Positions 52,214-61,893 of a stretch of 64,000 bases of DNA are shown here, one piece after another. Below the pieces are notes generated by a model that worked only from the letters and a program-made list of their open reading frames with translations, ran no database searches and had not been told where the DNA came from. Numbering within the stretch: the stretch's first letter is position 1; every line of letters starts with the position of its first letter. Location of the stretch: positions 124,001 through 188,000 of the forward strand of contig NZ_WNWM01000002.1 in NCBI RefSeq assembly GCF_009727155.1, written 5' to 3'. The DNA is from Pseudoduganella dura. Its GTDB lineage: Bacteria > Pseudomonadota > Gammaproteobacteria > Burkholderiales > Burkholderiaceae_D. The position numbers and the translations under genes are program-made.

Positions 52214-55200
52214 ATGGAGACGCGTTCCGGTCCGACCATCACCCCCACCCTCGCCACCGCCGGCAGGATCGTGCTGTGCACGCTCGCCTACCTGCTGGGC
52301 GCCGCCGTGTGCATTGCCGCCTCGGTCCCCACGGGGAACAACAGCCCGGTCTGGATTCCGACCGGCATCGCGCTCGCGGCGGTGCTGCGCTTCGGGAACC
52401 CGATGCTGGCCGCGGTAGCCGCCGGCGCCTTCATCGTCAACCTGTACCTGCTGCTGCACGAGCACGGCGTGGGCACCATGGCGGTCCCCGCGGCCCTCGT
52501 CATCAGCGCCGGCAACACGCTGGCCGCCGCCGCGGCCAGCTGGCTGATCCGCCACGGCGCGCGCCTGCTCCGGCCCGACAGCCCGCTGGTCGTCTATGGG
52601 TACGTGGCCGTGGCGGCGCTCACCGCGACGATCGGCGCGACGCCCGGCGGCTACGCGCTGGTCTTCGCGGGGCAGGTGCCGTGGAGCGGCGTGGGTCCCG
52701 TGATCACGCTGTGGTGGCAAGGCAACGTGATGGCGATGCTGCTGGTGACGCCGCTGCTGTGGGCGTGGCGCCCGGGCCCCGCGTTGCGCCGGCTGCGGCC
52801 GCCACGCGTGGCGGCCGGGCTGGCATTGCTGCTCGTGTCGACGGGGCTCGCGAGCGCGTGGGGCTTCCGGCTGGCGCCGGCGGCGCTGCAGGCATGGATG
52901 CCGCTGCTGATGCTGGGCCCGGTCATCGGCGCCGCCTGCCGGTTCGGTGCGCCGGGCGGGTCGGCGGCCGCGGCCATCGTCGCGGCCGGAGCCGTCGACG
53001 CCACGCTGGCCGGCGCCGGCCCGTTCGCCACCCGCGACCAGTTCCAGTCGCTGCTCGGCCTGGACATCTACCTGGCGCTGGTGGCCATCGCCGCCATGGT
53101 CGTCACCAATACCGCCGCCGGGCACTGGCGGCCAGCAGCCCGCCAGGGGCCGGGCCGCTGGCCGGCCGCCACGCTGGCGCTGTGCCTGGCCGTCACCGTG
53201 CCGGCATGGCGGATCGTCAACGCGCATACCGAACACCGCGTCCGCGAGCAGTTCGACGCCATCATCGACCTGACGTGGCAGCAGATGGATTACCGCATCG
53301 CCAACTATCGCCGCCTGCTGACGGCAGGCCGCGCGTTTTTCGACGCTTCGGAAGAAGTCGGCGCCGCCGAGTGGCATGCCTACGTGGCGGACTTCGACGT
53401 GGAACGGGCCTTTCCAGGCACGCTGGGGCTGGGCTACGCCAGCTGGCTGCGCACCCCCGGCGAGGCCGATGCGTTCGTGCTGCGCCAGCGTGCCCGGCGC
53501 CCGGCATACCGCATCTGGCCGGAGCCGGTCGGTTGGCCGGCGGCGGCGGTGACCTACCTGGCGCCGTCGAACAAGGCCAACGAGCGCCCGCTCGGCTACA
53601 GCATGACGTCCGAAGCCAACCGGCGCCAGGCCCTGGCCGCGGCGGTCGCCAGCGGCGGCATCGGCAGCACGGGCACCCTGCTGCTGGTGCACGACTTCGA
53701 ACAGCGCACGCGGCGCGGCTTCCTGATGTTCCTGCCGGTGTTTCGACCCGGTGCGCCCACGGCGACGGCCGACGAACGTCGCGCCGCGCTGCGCGGCTTC
53801 ATCTTCAGCCCGTTCCGCATCGACAACATGGTGGGCAGCATGATCGGCAAGCGCGATGCGTTCACGCTGCGGATCGTCGACCTGCATGCCGACATGGCCA
53901 GTGGCGAGATCTACAGCAACGCCGCGGGCGAGCCGCGCGGCCCGCGCTATGTGCGGCCGCTGTCGGCGGTGCGCACGGTGGCGATCGACGAGGCCGGGCA
54001 TCGCTGGCGGCTGGAATTCACCGCCACGGCCAGTTTCGAAGCGGGCGTCGACCGGCAGGGACCGCCGCTCACGCTCGGCCTGGGGTCCATGATCAGCTTC
54101 CTGCTGTTCAGCATCGTGCGCGGACTGGCTTCCACGCGGGAGTGCGCGCTGGCGATGGCGCAGGAGATCACGCGCGAACTGCGGCTGCAGCAGCGGGCCG
54201 TGCGCCAGAGCGAGGAGCGCTTCCGCCTGTTTACGGCGAGCGTGCGCAGCCACGCCATTATCTTCCTGGACGAGACGGGCCGGGTGGAAGCCTGGAACGA
54301 CGGCGCCGCGAACCTGTTCGGCCACGCGGACGGCGAGGCGGTCGGCTGCGCCCTCGACCTGTGGACCGAACCCGGGCGCGGCACGGCATTGCTGGCCGAG
54401 GCGCAGGCCGGCGGCAGCGCGACGGCCGTCACGGAACTGGTGTGCAAGGATGGCGCGCGCTTTCTCGGCGAGCTGCAGCTGACCGCGGTGCGCCGCGACG
54501 GCGTGCTGACCGGCTTTGCCTGCATCGTGCGCGACGTGACCGCCGCCCGGCAAACGGAAGAACAGATGCGGCAGGCGGTCGCGATCGCGGAGAGCGCCAG
54601 CCGTGCCAAGAGCGCGTTCGTGGCCAACATGAGCCACGAATTGCGCACCCCGATGAACGGCGTGCTGGGCATCGCGGCGCTGCTCGAACGCGGCGCGCTC
54701 GACAAGGAACAGCGCGGCCTGCTGCAGATGATCCGCAGCTCCGGCGAAACGCTGCTGGCGGTGCTGAACGACATCCTCGATTTTTCCAAGATCGAGGCCG
54801 GCAAGGTCGAGCTGAACCCCGAACCGGTGGCGCTGGACGACGTGGCCCTGGCCTGCGCGCGGCTGATGGCCGTGCACGGCGGTGGACGGTTGCGCATGCT
54901 GGTCGACGTGGCGCCGGCGCTGCCCGCCACGATCGTGGCGGACGCGCTGCGGCTGGAACAGATCCTCACCAACCTGATCGGCAATGCGCTGAAATTCACG
55001 GACCGCGGCGCGGTCGAATGCCGCTTCGTGCCAGCCCCGGCGGCCGGCGGCCGGCGCGTGTTGCGGGTGGAAGTGGCCGACACCGGCATCGGCATCGACC
55101 CGGAACAGCAGAAGCGCCTGTTCTCCGCGTTTGCCCAGGCCGACGCGTCGACCACCCGGCGCTTCGGCGGCACGGGCCTGGGACTGACGATCGCGCGCAC

Positions 55201-56140
55201 GCTGGCAGAACTGATGGGTGGCACGCTGACCTTGGACAGCATGGCCGGCGCGGGCAGCACCTTCACGCTGACGGTGCCGCTGCAGGACGCCGCCCGGCCC
55301 GACCGCTACGCACTGCCGCCCGAGCACATGCACCTGCCCGTGCTGCTGTGCGAACCGGAAACACGCACTGTCTCGGCACTGGCGAACGCCACCGCGCACT
55401 GGGGCTGGCACCTGCATATCGCGCACGACGCGGCGCGCGTGGGCCTGCTGCTTGCCGTGCCCGGGGCCCTGCCGTACGAACTGGCGATCGTCGGCCCCGG
55501 CATCGACGCCGCGCAGGTCGTGGCCGCGCTGGCGGCGCGGCGCGCGCAGTTGCCCGCCCGCTTCGCGCTGATCCGCATCCTGGCCGGCTTCGAGGCGCCG
55601 GCCGCAGATCCGCCCGCGCCCTTCCCGGCCGCCGTGGTGCATGCGCCGGCTACCCGCGCCGCGCTGCATGCCGCGCTGCTGGAAGCGCGGCGCATGCCGG
55701 CCGAGGCGATGCCCGCGCCGGTACCCGACGACGCCGGGGCGCCGCTGGCGGGCCTGCGCGTGCTGCTGGCCGAGGACAACGCGATCAACCAGACCGTCGC
55801 CGTCGCCCTGCTCGACTACGCCGGCGCGGCCGTGACCGTTGCCGGCGACGGCGCCCAGGCGGTCGCCCTGCTCGAGCGCGATCCGCATGGCTTCGATATC
55901 GTGCTGATGGACGTGCAGATGCCGGTGATGGACGGCCTCGCCGCGACGCAGGCGATCCGCGCCACGCTGCGCCTCGACCTGCCGGTGGTGGCGATGACGG
56001 CCGGGGTCACGCAGGAAGAACGCGATGCCTGCACCGTGGCCGGCATGGACGATTTCATCGCCAAGCCGATCGAGGAGGCCGAGCTGGTACAGGTGCTGCG
56101 CAAGTATCGGGCCTCGCATCGGGCCTCGCATCGGGCCTGA
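52214..56140 (+). CDS. Hybrid sensor histidine kinase (MASE1-CHASE-PAS-HisKA-HATPase-REC)
   Basis: A 1308-residue inner-membrane hybrid kinase. MASE1 (residues about 15-310, WIPTGIALAAVLRFG) has some eight TM helices. A CHASE domain (about 370-600, AEWHAYVADFDVERAFPGTL, LGLGYASWLRTP) senses an external ligand, followed by one TM segment. A PAS domain (about 665-790), HisKA with phospho-His808 (ANMSHELRTPMNGVLG), HATPase (IGNALKFTDRG, VADTGIGI, FGGTGLGLTIA), a degenerate REC-like linker and a final receiver with Asp1233 (IVLMDVQMPVMDG) complete it. GGAAGGAG precedes the ATG. No partner regulator is adjacent. The last residues (RASHRASHRA) come from a 12-bp tandem repeat. Confidence 0.95.
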   Translation: METRSGPTITPTLATAGRIVLCTLAYLLGAAVCIAASVPTGNNSPVWIPTGIALAAVLRFGNPMLAAVAAGAFIVNLYLLLHEHGVGTMAVPAALVISAGNTLAAAAASWLIRHGARLLRPDSPLVVYGYVAVAALTATIGATPGGYALVFAGQVPWSGVGPVITLWWQGNVMAMLLVTPLLWAWRPGPALRRLRPPRVAAGLALLLVSTGLASAWGFRLAPAALQAWMPLLMLGPVIGAACRFGAPGGSAAAAIVAAGAVDATLAGAGPFATRDQFQSLLGLDIYLALVAIAAMVVTNTAAGHWRPAARQGPGRWPAATLALCLAVTVPAWRIVNAHTEHRVREQFDAIIDLTWQQMDYRIANYRRLLTAGRAFFDASEEVGAAEWHAYVADFDVERAFPGTLGLGYASWLRTPGEADAFVLRQRARRPAYRIWPEPVGWPAAAVTYLAPSNKANERPLGYSMTSEANRRQALAAAVASGGIGSTGTLLLVHDFEQRTRRGFLMFLPVFRPGAPTATADERRAALRGFIFSPFRIDNMVGSMIGKRDAFTLRIVDLHADMASGEIYSNAAGEPRGPRYVRPLSAVRTVAIDEAGHRWRLEFTATASFEAGVDRQGPPLTLGLGSMISFLLFSIVRGLASTRECALAMAQEITRELRLQQRAVRQSEERFRLFTASVRSHAIIFLDETGRVEAWNDGAANLFGHADGEAVGCALDLWTEPGRGTALLAEAQAGGSATAVTELVCKDGARFLGELQLTAVRRDGVLTGFACIVRDVTAARQTEEQMRQAVAIAESASRAKSAFVANMSHELRTPMNGVLGIAALLERGALDKEQRGLLQMIRSSGETLLAVLNDILDFSKIEAGKVELNPEPVALDDVALACARLMAVHGGGRLRMLVDVAPALPATIVADALRLEQILTNLIGNALKFTDRGAVECRFVPAPAAGGRRVLRVEVADTGIGIDPEQQKRLFSAFAQADASTTRRFGGTGLGLTIARTLAELMGGTLTLDSMAGAGSTFTLTVPLQDAARPDRYALPPEHMHLPVLLCEPETRTVSALANATAHWGWHLHIAHDAARVGLLLAVPGALPYELAIVGPGIDAAQVVAALAARRAQLPARFALIRILAGFEAPAADPPAPFPAAVVHAPATRAALHAALLEARRMPAEAMPAPVPDDAGAPLAGLRVLLAEDNAINQTVAVALLDYAGAAVTVAGDGAQAVALLERDPHGFDIVLMDVQMPVMDGLAATQAIRATLRLDLPVVAMTAGVTQEERDACTVAGMDDFIAKPIEEAELVQVLRKYRASHRASHRA

Positions 56141-56212
56141 CATCGAACCTGGTATCGCGCCTGGCATCGAGCCCGACGTCAAGCCTGAAGTCGGGCCTGA
56201 AATCGCGCGGCC
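56105..56212 (+). repeat. Degenerate 12-bp tandem repeat (9 units) across a stop codon
   Basis: Nine contiguous 12-bp units include TATCGGGCCTCG, CATCGGGCCTCG, CATCGGGCCTGA, CATCGAACCTGG, TATCGCGCCTGG and AGTCGGGCCTGA. The TGA of the hybrid kinase (56138-56140) lies in the third unit; a C-to-A change in one unit created the stop. The array ends 20 bp before the GntR stop. Confidence 0.8.
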
Positions 56213-56232
56213 GAGCCGGCCGGCGCGAATCT

Positions 56233-56937
56233 TCAGTGCACCGGCAGCACGAAATCCGGATACCGCTCGCGCAGCGCATCGAGCTCCGACAGGGTGCCGG
56301 ACAGGTGCTGGCGCACCCACGACTGCGCGCGCGCGGCATCGCCGGCGCCGATCGCGCGGGCGATCTGGGCGTGCTGTTCGAGGATCGAGCGGGCCTTGCC
56401 GTTCAGCGGCAGGTGCAGCCGGCGCAGCCGGTCCAGGTTGCCACTGCCGTCGCGCAGCCGGTGCCACAGGCCCGTCAGCAGCGCGGCATCGTACATGGTG
56501 CGGTGGAATTCCATGTCCGCGGCGCTGAAACTGGCCAGGTCGCCCCGCTCCAGGCAAGCCTGCTGCCGGGCGACAAGGTCGAGCAGCCGCGCGGCCAGCT
56601 GCGCGTCGCGCCGTTGCGCCAGCGTGTGCACCAGTTCGAGCTCCACCGACAGCCGCAGGAAGTGCGCCTCGCGCGCCGACGACAGGTCGACAGCGCGCAC
56701 TCGCGTGGCGTGCTGCGGGAAGACTTCGACGAGCCTTTCGTCGTCCAGCCGCGCCAGCGCATCGCGCACCGGCGTCACCGACACGTCGAAATAGCCGGCC
56801 AGCTCGGCGCGCGACAGCACGGCGCCGGGCGCCAGCGCCAGCGTGACGATCAGTTCGCGCAGGTGTTCGTACACCTGCAAGGCCGCGCTGCGGGACCGGT
56901 CGAGCCGGAAAGTGCCTGGCAACGTGTGTTCGCTCAT
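56233..56937 (-). CDS. GntR-family (FCD/FadR subfamily) regulator
   Basis: A 234-residue GntR regulator. The winged HTH (AALQVYEHLRELIVTLALAP, GAVLSRAELAGYFDVSVTPV, RDALARLDDERLVEVFPQHA) is followed by an all-helical FCD ligand-binding domain. That domain has REAHFLRLSVELELV, the metal-binding DMEFHRTMYDAA and HAQIARAIGAGDAARAQSWV. This subfamily usually senses organic or sugar acids such as uronates. I chose the ATG at 56937; the frame stays open further upstream but lacks GntR sequence there. It is divergent from an esterase/GH2 pair and may control it; the AT-rich palindrome at 58711 is a candidate site. Confidence 0.92.
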   Translation of the reverse strand: MSEHTLPGTFRLDRSRSAALQVYEHLRELIVTLALAPGAVLSRAELAGYFDVSVTPVRDALARLDDERLVEVFPQHATRVRAVDLSSAREAHFLRLSVELELVHTLAQRRDAQLAARLLDLVARQQACLERGDLASFSAADMEFHRTMYDAALLTGLWHRLRDGSGNLDRLRRLHLPLNGKARSILEQHAQIARAIGAGDAARAQSWVRQHLSGTLSELDALRERYPDFVLPVH

Positions 56938-57082
56938 GTCCTGAATTCTCCATGCCCGGCCGGCCGCGGCGCGTGCGACCGGAATCAACTTCGTGAGCGA
57001 TTGACGGCGGCGGCCGCCGATCGCTGGACAGTGCGGCGCGGCCCCGGATAATCGCCCGGATCGACCGAACCGAGCCACAGCA

Positions 57083-58669
57083 ATGTCCCTGCCGCCGACC
57101 CGTGCCATTTCTGCCGCCAGTGCCGCCCGTGCCGGCAGCCATGCCCTCGCGGCGGCCCTCGTGCCGGCCGTGCTGGCCCTGCTGCTGACCGCGCTGCCGG
57201 CCGGCGCCGCCGTGCGGCTGCCGGCCATCCTCTCCGACCACATGGTACTGCAACGTTCGGCCACCACGCCAGTGTGGGGCTGGGCCGACGCTGGCGAAAC
57301 GGTGACGGTGCGCTTCGGCGCGGCCGTCGCCGCGACCCGCGCGGGAGCCGACGGCCGCTGGCGCGTCGACCTCGACGTGGCCGGCGCAGGCGCCGGCGCA
57401 GCGGGCGGAAACGAGCTCGTCGTGCGCGGCGCGGCCGGCGAGGTCGTCGTGCGCGACGTCCTGGTGGGCGACGTCTGGCTCGCCTCCGGCCAGTCGAACA
57501 TGCAAAAACCGCTGGGCGAGCGAAAGGGCGAGCGCCCCACGTTCAACCACCGCGACGAAATCGCGGCGGCCGAAGCGCCAGGCGTGCGCCTGTTCAAGGT
57601 GGCCCGCGGGCGGGCGCAGCGGCCGGCGGACGACGTGGCCGGCGAATGGGTGCGCTGCAGCCCGGAATCGGTGAAGCGCACGGCCTTTTCCGCGGCGGCC
57701 TACTTCTTCGGCCGCCGCCTGCACCGCGAACTCGGCGTGCCTGTCGGCCTGATCGATGCGAGCGTGGGCGGCACCCGGATCGAACTGTGGACGCCCTCCG
57801 CCGCGCTGGCCGCCTCGCCGGGCCGCGCGCCCGCCGCCGACGACGCCGTGCTGTACAACGCCATGGTGGCCGGGCTGGCGCCGTTCGGGCTGAAGGGCAT
57901 GCTGTGGTACCAGGGCGAATCGAACCTGATCGACGACGGCGACGGGGCCGCGTACACCGCCAAGATGGCCGCGCTGGTCGGCAGCTGGCGCGGCGCGTTC
58001 GGAAACGACCTGCCTTTCTACTATGTGCAGATCGCGCCGCACCTGTACCACGTGGTGCGCAGCGCGAAAGTCGCCGATGCCGAAGCGGCGGCCCGGCTGC
58101 GCGCGGCGCAGGCCGCGGCGCTGGCGATTCCCGGCACCGGCATGGTCGTGACGACCGACCTGGCCGACGACCTGGCCGATATCCACCCGCGCGACAAGCG
58201 CCAGGTGGGCCTGCGCCTGGCGAACCTGGCGCTGGCCGGCACGTACGGCCGCAAGGATATCGAAGCCTGGGGCCCGCGCCTGCGCGCCATGCAGGTCGAC
58301 GGCGGCCGCGCGCTGCTGTTGTTCGACCATGCGGACGGGCTGTTCGCCAGCGACCGCAAGCCGCTGTCGTGGTTCCAGGTCGCCGGCGCCGATGGCCGCT
58401 GGCATCCCGCCAGGGCGGAAATCGAGCGCGGCCGCGTGGCCGTGCACAGCGACAGGGTGCCGCAACCGGCGGCGGTGCGCTTCGCCTGGGACGAAGCGGC
58501 GCAACCGAACCTCGTCAACGGTGCCGGCCTGCCGGCCATGCCGTTCAGCACCGCCGAACCGGGGACGGTTCTTTCCGATACATCGGTTGCTGTCCCTGCC
58601 CATATGCCGCCTGCGGCGCCTGCCGCCGGAACGCAGGCGGCCCGCTTTTCGGAGCCTGCTCACCATTGA
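57083..58669 (+). CDS. SGNH/GDSL carbohydrate O-acetylesterase (sialate O-acetylesterase-like)
   Basis: A 528-residue exported esterase. A signal peptide ends near LPAGAAV. An N-terminal beta-domain (LPAILSDHMVLQRSATTPVW) precedes the catalytic SGNH domain: nucleophile Ser138 in SGQSNM, GGTRIELWTP, WYQGESN, and the dyad Asp366/His368 in DIHP. This matches sialate O-acetylesterase-like proteins that de-acetylate xylan, pectin or other glycans. The family usually ends soon after NLVNGAGLPAMPF; here some 40 extra residues follow, encoded by DNA with hairpin-forming repeats. It lies 113 bp before a GH2 gene on the same strand, so the two probably cooperate on a decorated oligosaccharide. Confidence 0.9.
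   Translation: MSLPPTRAISAASAARAGSHALAAALVPAVLALLLTALPAGAAVRLPAILSDHMVLQRSATTPVWGWADAGETVTVRFGAAVAATRAGADGRWRVDLDVAGAGAGAAGGNELVVRGAAGEVVVRDVLVGDVWLASGQSNMQKPLGERKGERPTFNHRDEIAAAEAPGVRLFKVARGRAQRPADDVAGEWVRCSPESVKRTAFSAAAYFFGRRLHRELGVPVGLIDASVGGTRIELWTPSAALAASPGRAPAADDAVLYNAMVAGLAPFGLKGMLWYQGESNLIDDGDGAAYTAKMAALVGSWRGAFGNDLPFYYVQIAPHLYHVVRSAKVADAEAAARLRAAQAAALAIPGTGMVVTTDLADDLADIHPRDKRQVGLRLANLALAGTYGRKDIEAWGPRLRAMQVDGGRALLLFDHADGLFASDRKPLSWFQVAGADGRWHPARAEIERGRVAVHSDRVPQPAAVRFAWDEAAQPNLVNGAGLPAMPFSTAEPGTVLSDTSVAVPAHMPPAAPAAGTQAARFSEPAHH
58606..58641 (+). repeat. Inverted repeat inside the esterase C-terminal extension
   Basis: GCCGCCTGCG (58606-58615) and CGCAGGCGGC (58632-58641) are perfect 10-bp arms with a 16-base loop, followed by CCCGCTTTT. 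It looks like a former terminator or REP element now read as coding sequence. Confidence 0.55.
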
Positions 58670-58710
58670 GATTTTTTGCCCCACAGTCAGCGCGGTGGAG
58701 CCTGCCGCCT

Positions 58711-58722
58711 CTAATATATTAG
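58711..58722. promoter_or_regulatory. AT-only palindrome, putative operator of the GH2 gene
   Basis: CTAATATATTAG is a perfect 12-bp palindrome in otherwise GC-rich DNA, 60 bp before the GH2 start. AT-rich palindromes of this size are typical GntR/FCD sites, and a GntR gene lies at 56233. Confidence 0.45.
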
Positions 58723-58782
58723 TATTTTTGGTCCACTCGACCCAACCGTGCAACCCGTTGTTCCAACCGATGGACGCCCCCG

Positions 58783-61776
58783 ATGACAGCCTGCCTCACT
58801 GCCTCCCGCCGCCTCGGCGCCATCCTGCTGGTTTGCGCCGCCGCCGGCTGCGCGCTGCCGGTCCAGGCCGCGCGTACCGTATACAACTTCAATCCCGACT
58901 GGCGGCTGGCCGTGGCCGACCCCGCGGATGCCGCAGGCGTGGCGTTCGACGACAGCACATGGCAACGCGTGACGCTGCCCCGGGCGTGGAACGAGGACGA
59001 TGCCTACGGCAAGGACATCGTCGATCACCGAACCGGTATCGCCTGGTACCGCAAGCACTTTACGCTGCCGGCGGCGGCGAAGGACCGCAAGGTGTTCCTC
59101 GAATTCGAAGGCGCGCGCCAGGCGGCCGAGGTGTACGTCAACGGCAGGCGCGTCGGCCTGCACGAGAACGGCATCACGGCGTTCGGTTTCGACATCACCG
59201 GCGCGCTGGTGCCCGGCCGGAACGTCGTGGCCGTGCGCACCGACAACAGCTGGGAATACAGGGAAGCGGCCACGGGCCAGAAGTACCAGTGGGCCGACCG
59301 CAACTTCAACGCCAACTACGGCGGCCTGCCGAAGAACGTGAAACTGCACGTGACGGACCGGCTGTACCAGACCCTGCCGCTGTACTCCACGCTCGGCACC
59401 ACGGGCGTCTATGTCTACGCGCGCGATTTCGACATCCCCGGCCGCCGCGCCACCGTGTGGGCCGAGTCGGAAGTGAAGAACGAGCACGGCCGGCCCCGCA
59501 CGTTCGCGTACGAAGTGCGGCTGCGCGACCGCGACGGCAAGGAAGTGGCGCGCTTCGCCGCCCCGCCGCTGACGTTGGCGCCGGGCGCCACCGCCACCGT
59601 CAGCGCCCATGCGCCGGTGGCCGGCCTGCACTTCTGGAGCTGGGGCTACGGCTACCTGTACGACGTCGAAACCACGCTGAAGGTGGATGGCAAGGCGGTC
59701 GATACCGTTGTCACGCGTACCGGTTTCCGCAAGACGCAATTCTCGGACGGCATGGTGAAACTGAACGATCGCGTGATCCAGCTGAAGGGCTACGCGCAGC
59801 GCACGTCGAACGAATGGCCGGCCGTCGGCATGTCGGTACCGGCGTGGCTGAGCGACTACAGCAACGGCCTGGCGCTGGCCAGCAACGCGAACCTGATCCG
59901 CTGGATGCATATCGCGCCATGGCGGCAGGACACGGAATCGCTGGACCGCATCGGCCTGATGCACGCGATGCCGGCCGGGGACTCGGAAAAGGACGTGACG
60001 GGCCGCCGCTGGGAACAGCGCGTCGAGGTGATGAAGGATGCCATCATCTACAACCGCAACAGCCCCAGCATCGTGTTCTATGAAAGCGGCAACCGCGGCG
60101 TCAGTGCGGAGCACATGCGCGAGATGAAGGCGCTGCGCGACAAATACGACCCGCACGGCGGCCGCGCCTCGGGCAGCCGCGAAATGCTGTCCGCCGAATT
60201 GCAGGGCATCGCGGAATACGGCGGCGAGATGCTGTACATCAACAAGAGCGCCCGCATCCCGCTGTGGGCGACGGAATACTCGCGCGACGAGGGCGCCCGC
60301 AAGTTCTGGGACGAATTCACGCCGCCGTTCCACAAGGACGGCGACGGCCCGCAGCACAAGGGCCAGCCCGCACCCACCTACAACCGCAACATGGATACGC
60401 ACGCGATCGAGAACGTGAAGCGCTGGGTCGACTACTGGCGCGAGCGGCCGGGCACCGGCACCCGTGTATCATCCGGCGGCGTCAATATCGTGTTCTCCGA
60501 TTCGAACACGCACCACCGCGGCGCGGAGAACTACCGCCGCAGCGGCGAAGTCGATGCGATGCGGATCCCGAAGGACGGCTTCCATGCGCACCAGGTGATG
60601 TGGGACGGCTGGGTGGACGTGGAGCGCCCGCGCGCCCATATCGTCGGCCACTGGAACTACGCGCCCGGCACCGTCAAGCCGGTGACCGTGATCTCGAGCG
60701 CGGACAGGGTGGCGCTGTACCTGAACGGCACCCGCCTCGGCGAAGGGAAACAGAGCGAACGCTTCCTGTTCACGTTCGACGATGTGGCCTGGCGGCCGGG
60801 CGAGCTGAAGGCCGTCGGTTTCGATGCCGCCGGCCGGAAGGTCTGCGAGACGGCACTGGAAACGGCCGGCGCGCCCGCCGCGCTGAAGCTGACCGCGATG
60901 ACGGCTCCGCAAGGCCTGCATGCGGACGGCGCCGACCTGGCGCTGGTGCAGGTCGAAGTGGTCGACGCCCGGGGCCGCCGCAACCCGGTCGCGCTGGACA
61001 CGGTGAAATTCGACCTGCAGGGCCCGGCCGAGTGGCGCGGCGGCATCGCCCAGGGCCCGGGCAACCATGTGCTGGACCGCGAGCTGCCGGTCGAGGGCGG
61101 CGTCAACCGGGTACTGGTGCGCGGCACGCGCGAGGCGGGCCGCGTCGTATTGCGCGCCACCGCCCCGGGCCTGGCCGCCGCGCAGGTCGCGCTGGACACC
61201 GTGCCGGTGACGGTGACGGGCGGACTGGCGCGGCGCTTCCCGGCCGATGCACTGCCGCTCCACCTCGACCGCGGGCCGACGCCGGCCACGCCGTCTTTCA
61301 GGGTCTCGCGCGTGGCCGTACCGGTCGCCTCCGTCGAAACCGCCGGCAATGCGGCCGATGCCGCGCTGACCTTCGACGACGACGAAACGACGAAGTGGTC
61401 CAGCCAGGGTGCCGCGGCCATCACCTATGAACTGGCGCAGCCGGCCGCGCTGACGGAAATCTCGTTGAAACTTTCCGGCTGGCGCGAGCGCAGCTACCCG
61501 CTGCGCGTGTTCGTCGACGGCGAACAAGCCTGGAGCGGCATGACGCCGAAGAGCCTGGGTTACGTGACCCTGCCCCTGCGGCCGATTCAGGGCAAGCCGG
61601 GCCGGGGCAAGGGCGGCGGCAGCGTCGTGCGGGTGGAACTCGATGGCGAAGCCGACGAAAACAACGCCATCAGGCTGACCGAGGTGGCCGACCAGGCGAT
61701 CACCGACACCGGCGCCAACCGGACGCCGAAGGGCGTGCTGTCGATCGTCGAAATCGAATTCTACCGGGCGCCCTGA
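58783..61776 (+). CDS. GH2 beta-galactosidase-like enzyme with C-terminal discoidin-like domain
   Basis: A 997-residue exported glycosidase. The signal region MTACLTASRRLGAILLVCAA is followed by AGC, so it could be a lipoprotein, or it may be cut after PVQA. A GH2 sugar-binding domain (TGIAWYRKHFTLP, VFLEFEGARQAAEVYVNGRR) and an Ig-like domain precede a TIM barrel with QLKGYAQRTSNEWPA. The likely acid/base is Glu434 in IVFYESGN, and a second carboxylate is in LWATEYSRDEG. DUF4982-like and Ig-like domains follow (VISSADRVALYLNGTRLGEG), then an F5/8C-like domain (DAALTFDDDETTKWSSQG). Such proteins remove terminal galactose, glucuronate or related sugars from plant polysaccharides. Together with the esterase it forms a small degradation unit. 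Confidence 0.87.
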   Translation: MTACLTASRRLGAILLVCAAAGCALPVQAARTVYNFNPDWRLAVADPADAAGVAFDDSTWQRVTLPRAWNEDDAYGKDIVDHRTGIAWYRKHFTLPAAAKDRKVFLEFEGARQAAEVYVNGRRVGLHENGITAFGFDITGALVPGRNVVAVRTDNSWEYREAATGQKYQWADRNFNANYGGLPKNVKLHVTDRLYQTLPLYSTLGTTGVYVYARDFDIPGRRATVWAESEVKNEHGRPRTFAYEVRLRDRDGKEVARFAAPPLTLAPGATATVSAHAPVAGLHFWSWGYGYLYDVETTLKVDGKAVDTVVTRTGFRKTQFSDGMVKLNDRVIQLKGYAQRTSNEWPAVGMSVPAWLSDYSNGLALASNANLIRWMHIAPWRQDTESLDRIGLMHAMPAGDSEKDVTGRRWEQRVEVMKDAIIYNRNSPSIVFYESGNRGVSAEHMREMKALRDKYDPHGGRASGSREMLSAELQGIAEYGGEMLYINKSARIPLWATEYSRDEGARKFWDEFTPPFHKDGDGPQHKGQPAPTYNRNMDTHAIENVKRWVDYWRERPGTGTRVSSGGVNIVFSDSNTHHRGAENYRRSGEVDAMRIPKDGFHAHQVMWDGWVDVERPRAHIVGHWNYAPGTVKPVTVISSADRVALYLNGTRLGEGKQSERFLFTFDDVAWRPGELKAVGFDAAGRKVCETALETAGAPAALKLTAMTAPQGLHADGADLALVQVEVVDARGRRNPVALDTVKFDLQGPAEWRGGIAQGPGNHVLDRELPVEGGVNRVLVRGTREAGRVVLRATAPGLAAAQVALDTVPVTVTGGLARRFPADALPLHLDRGPTPATPSFRVSRVAVPVASVETAGNAADAALTFDDDETTKWSSQGAAAITYELAQPAALTEISLKLSGWRERSYPLRVFVDGEQAWSGMTPKSLGYVTLPLRPIQGKPGRGKGGGSVVRVELDGEADENNAIRLTEVADQAITDTGANRTPKGVLSIVEIEFYRAP

Positions 61777-61893
61777 GCGGCGCGGCGGCCCGGCGGACAC
61801 ACCCATAAGCCCGCGCTTATCGGTCGCCCTGCCGTTTCCGATTGGCCTTTCCATTGCCCCGCCCCTACCATGGTGGCAACGAAAGGAGTCACC

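Noticed and set aside
52169..58753. Uninterrupted 2194-codon frame on the minus strand
   Set aside because: It is antisense to the hybrid kinase, esterase and other well-supported genes, is extremely rich in Arg, His, Gly and Ala, and shows no domains; it arises from high GC with few stops.
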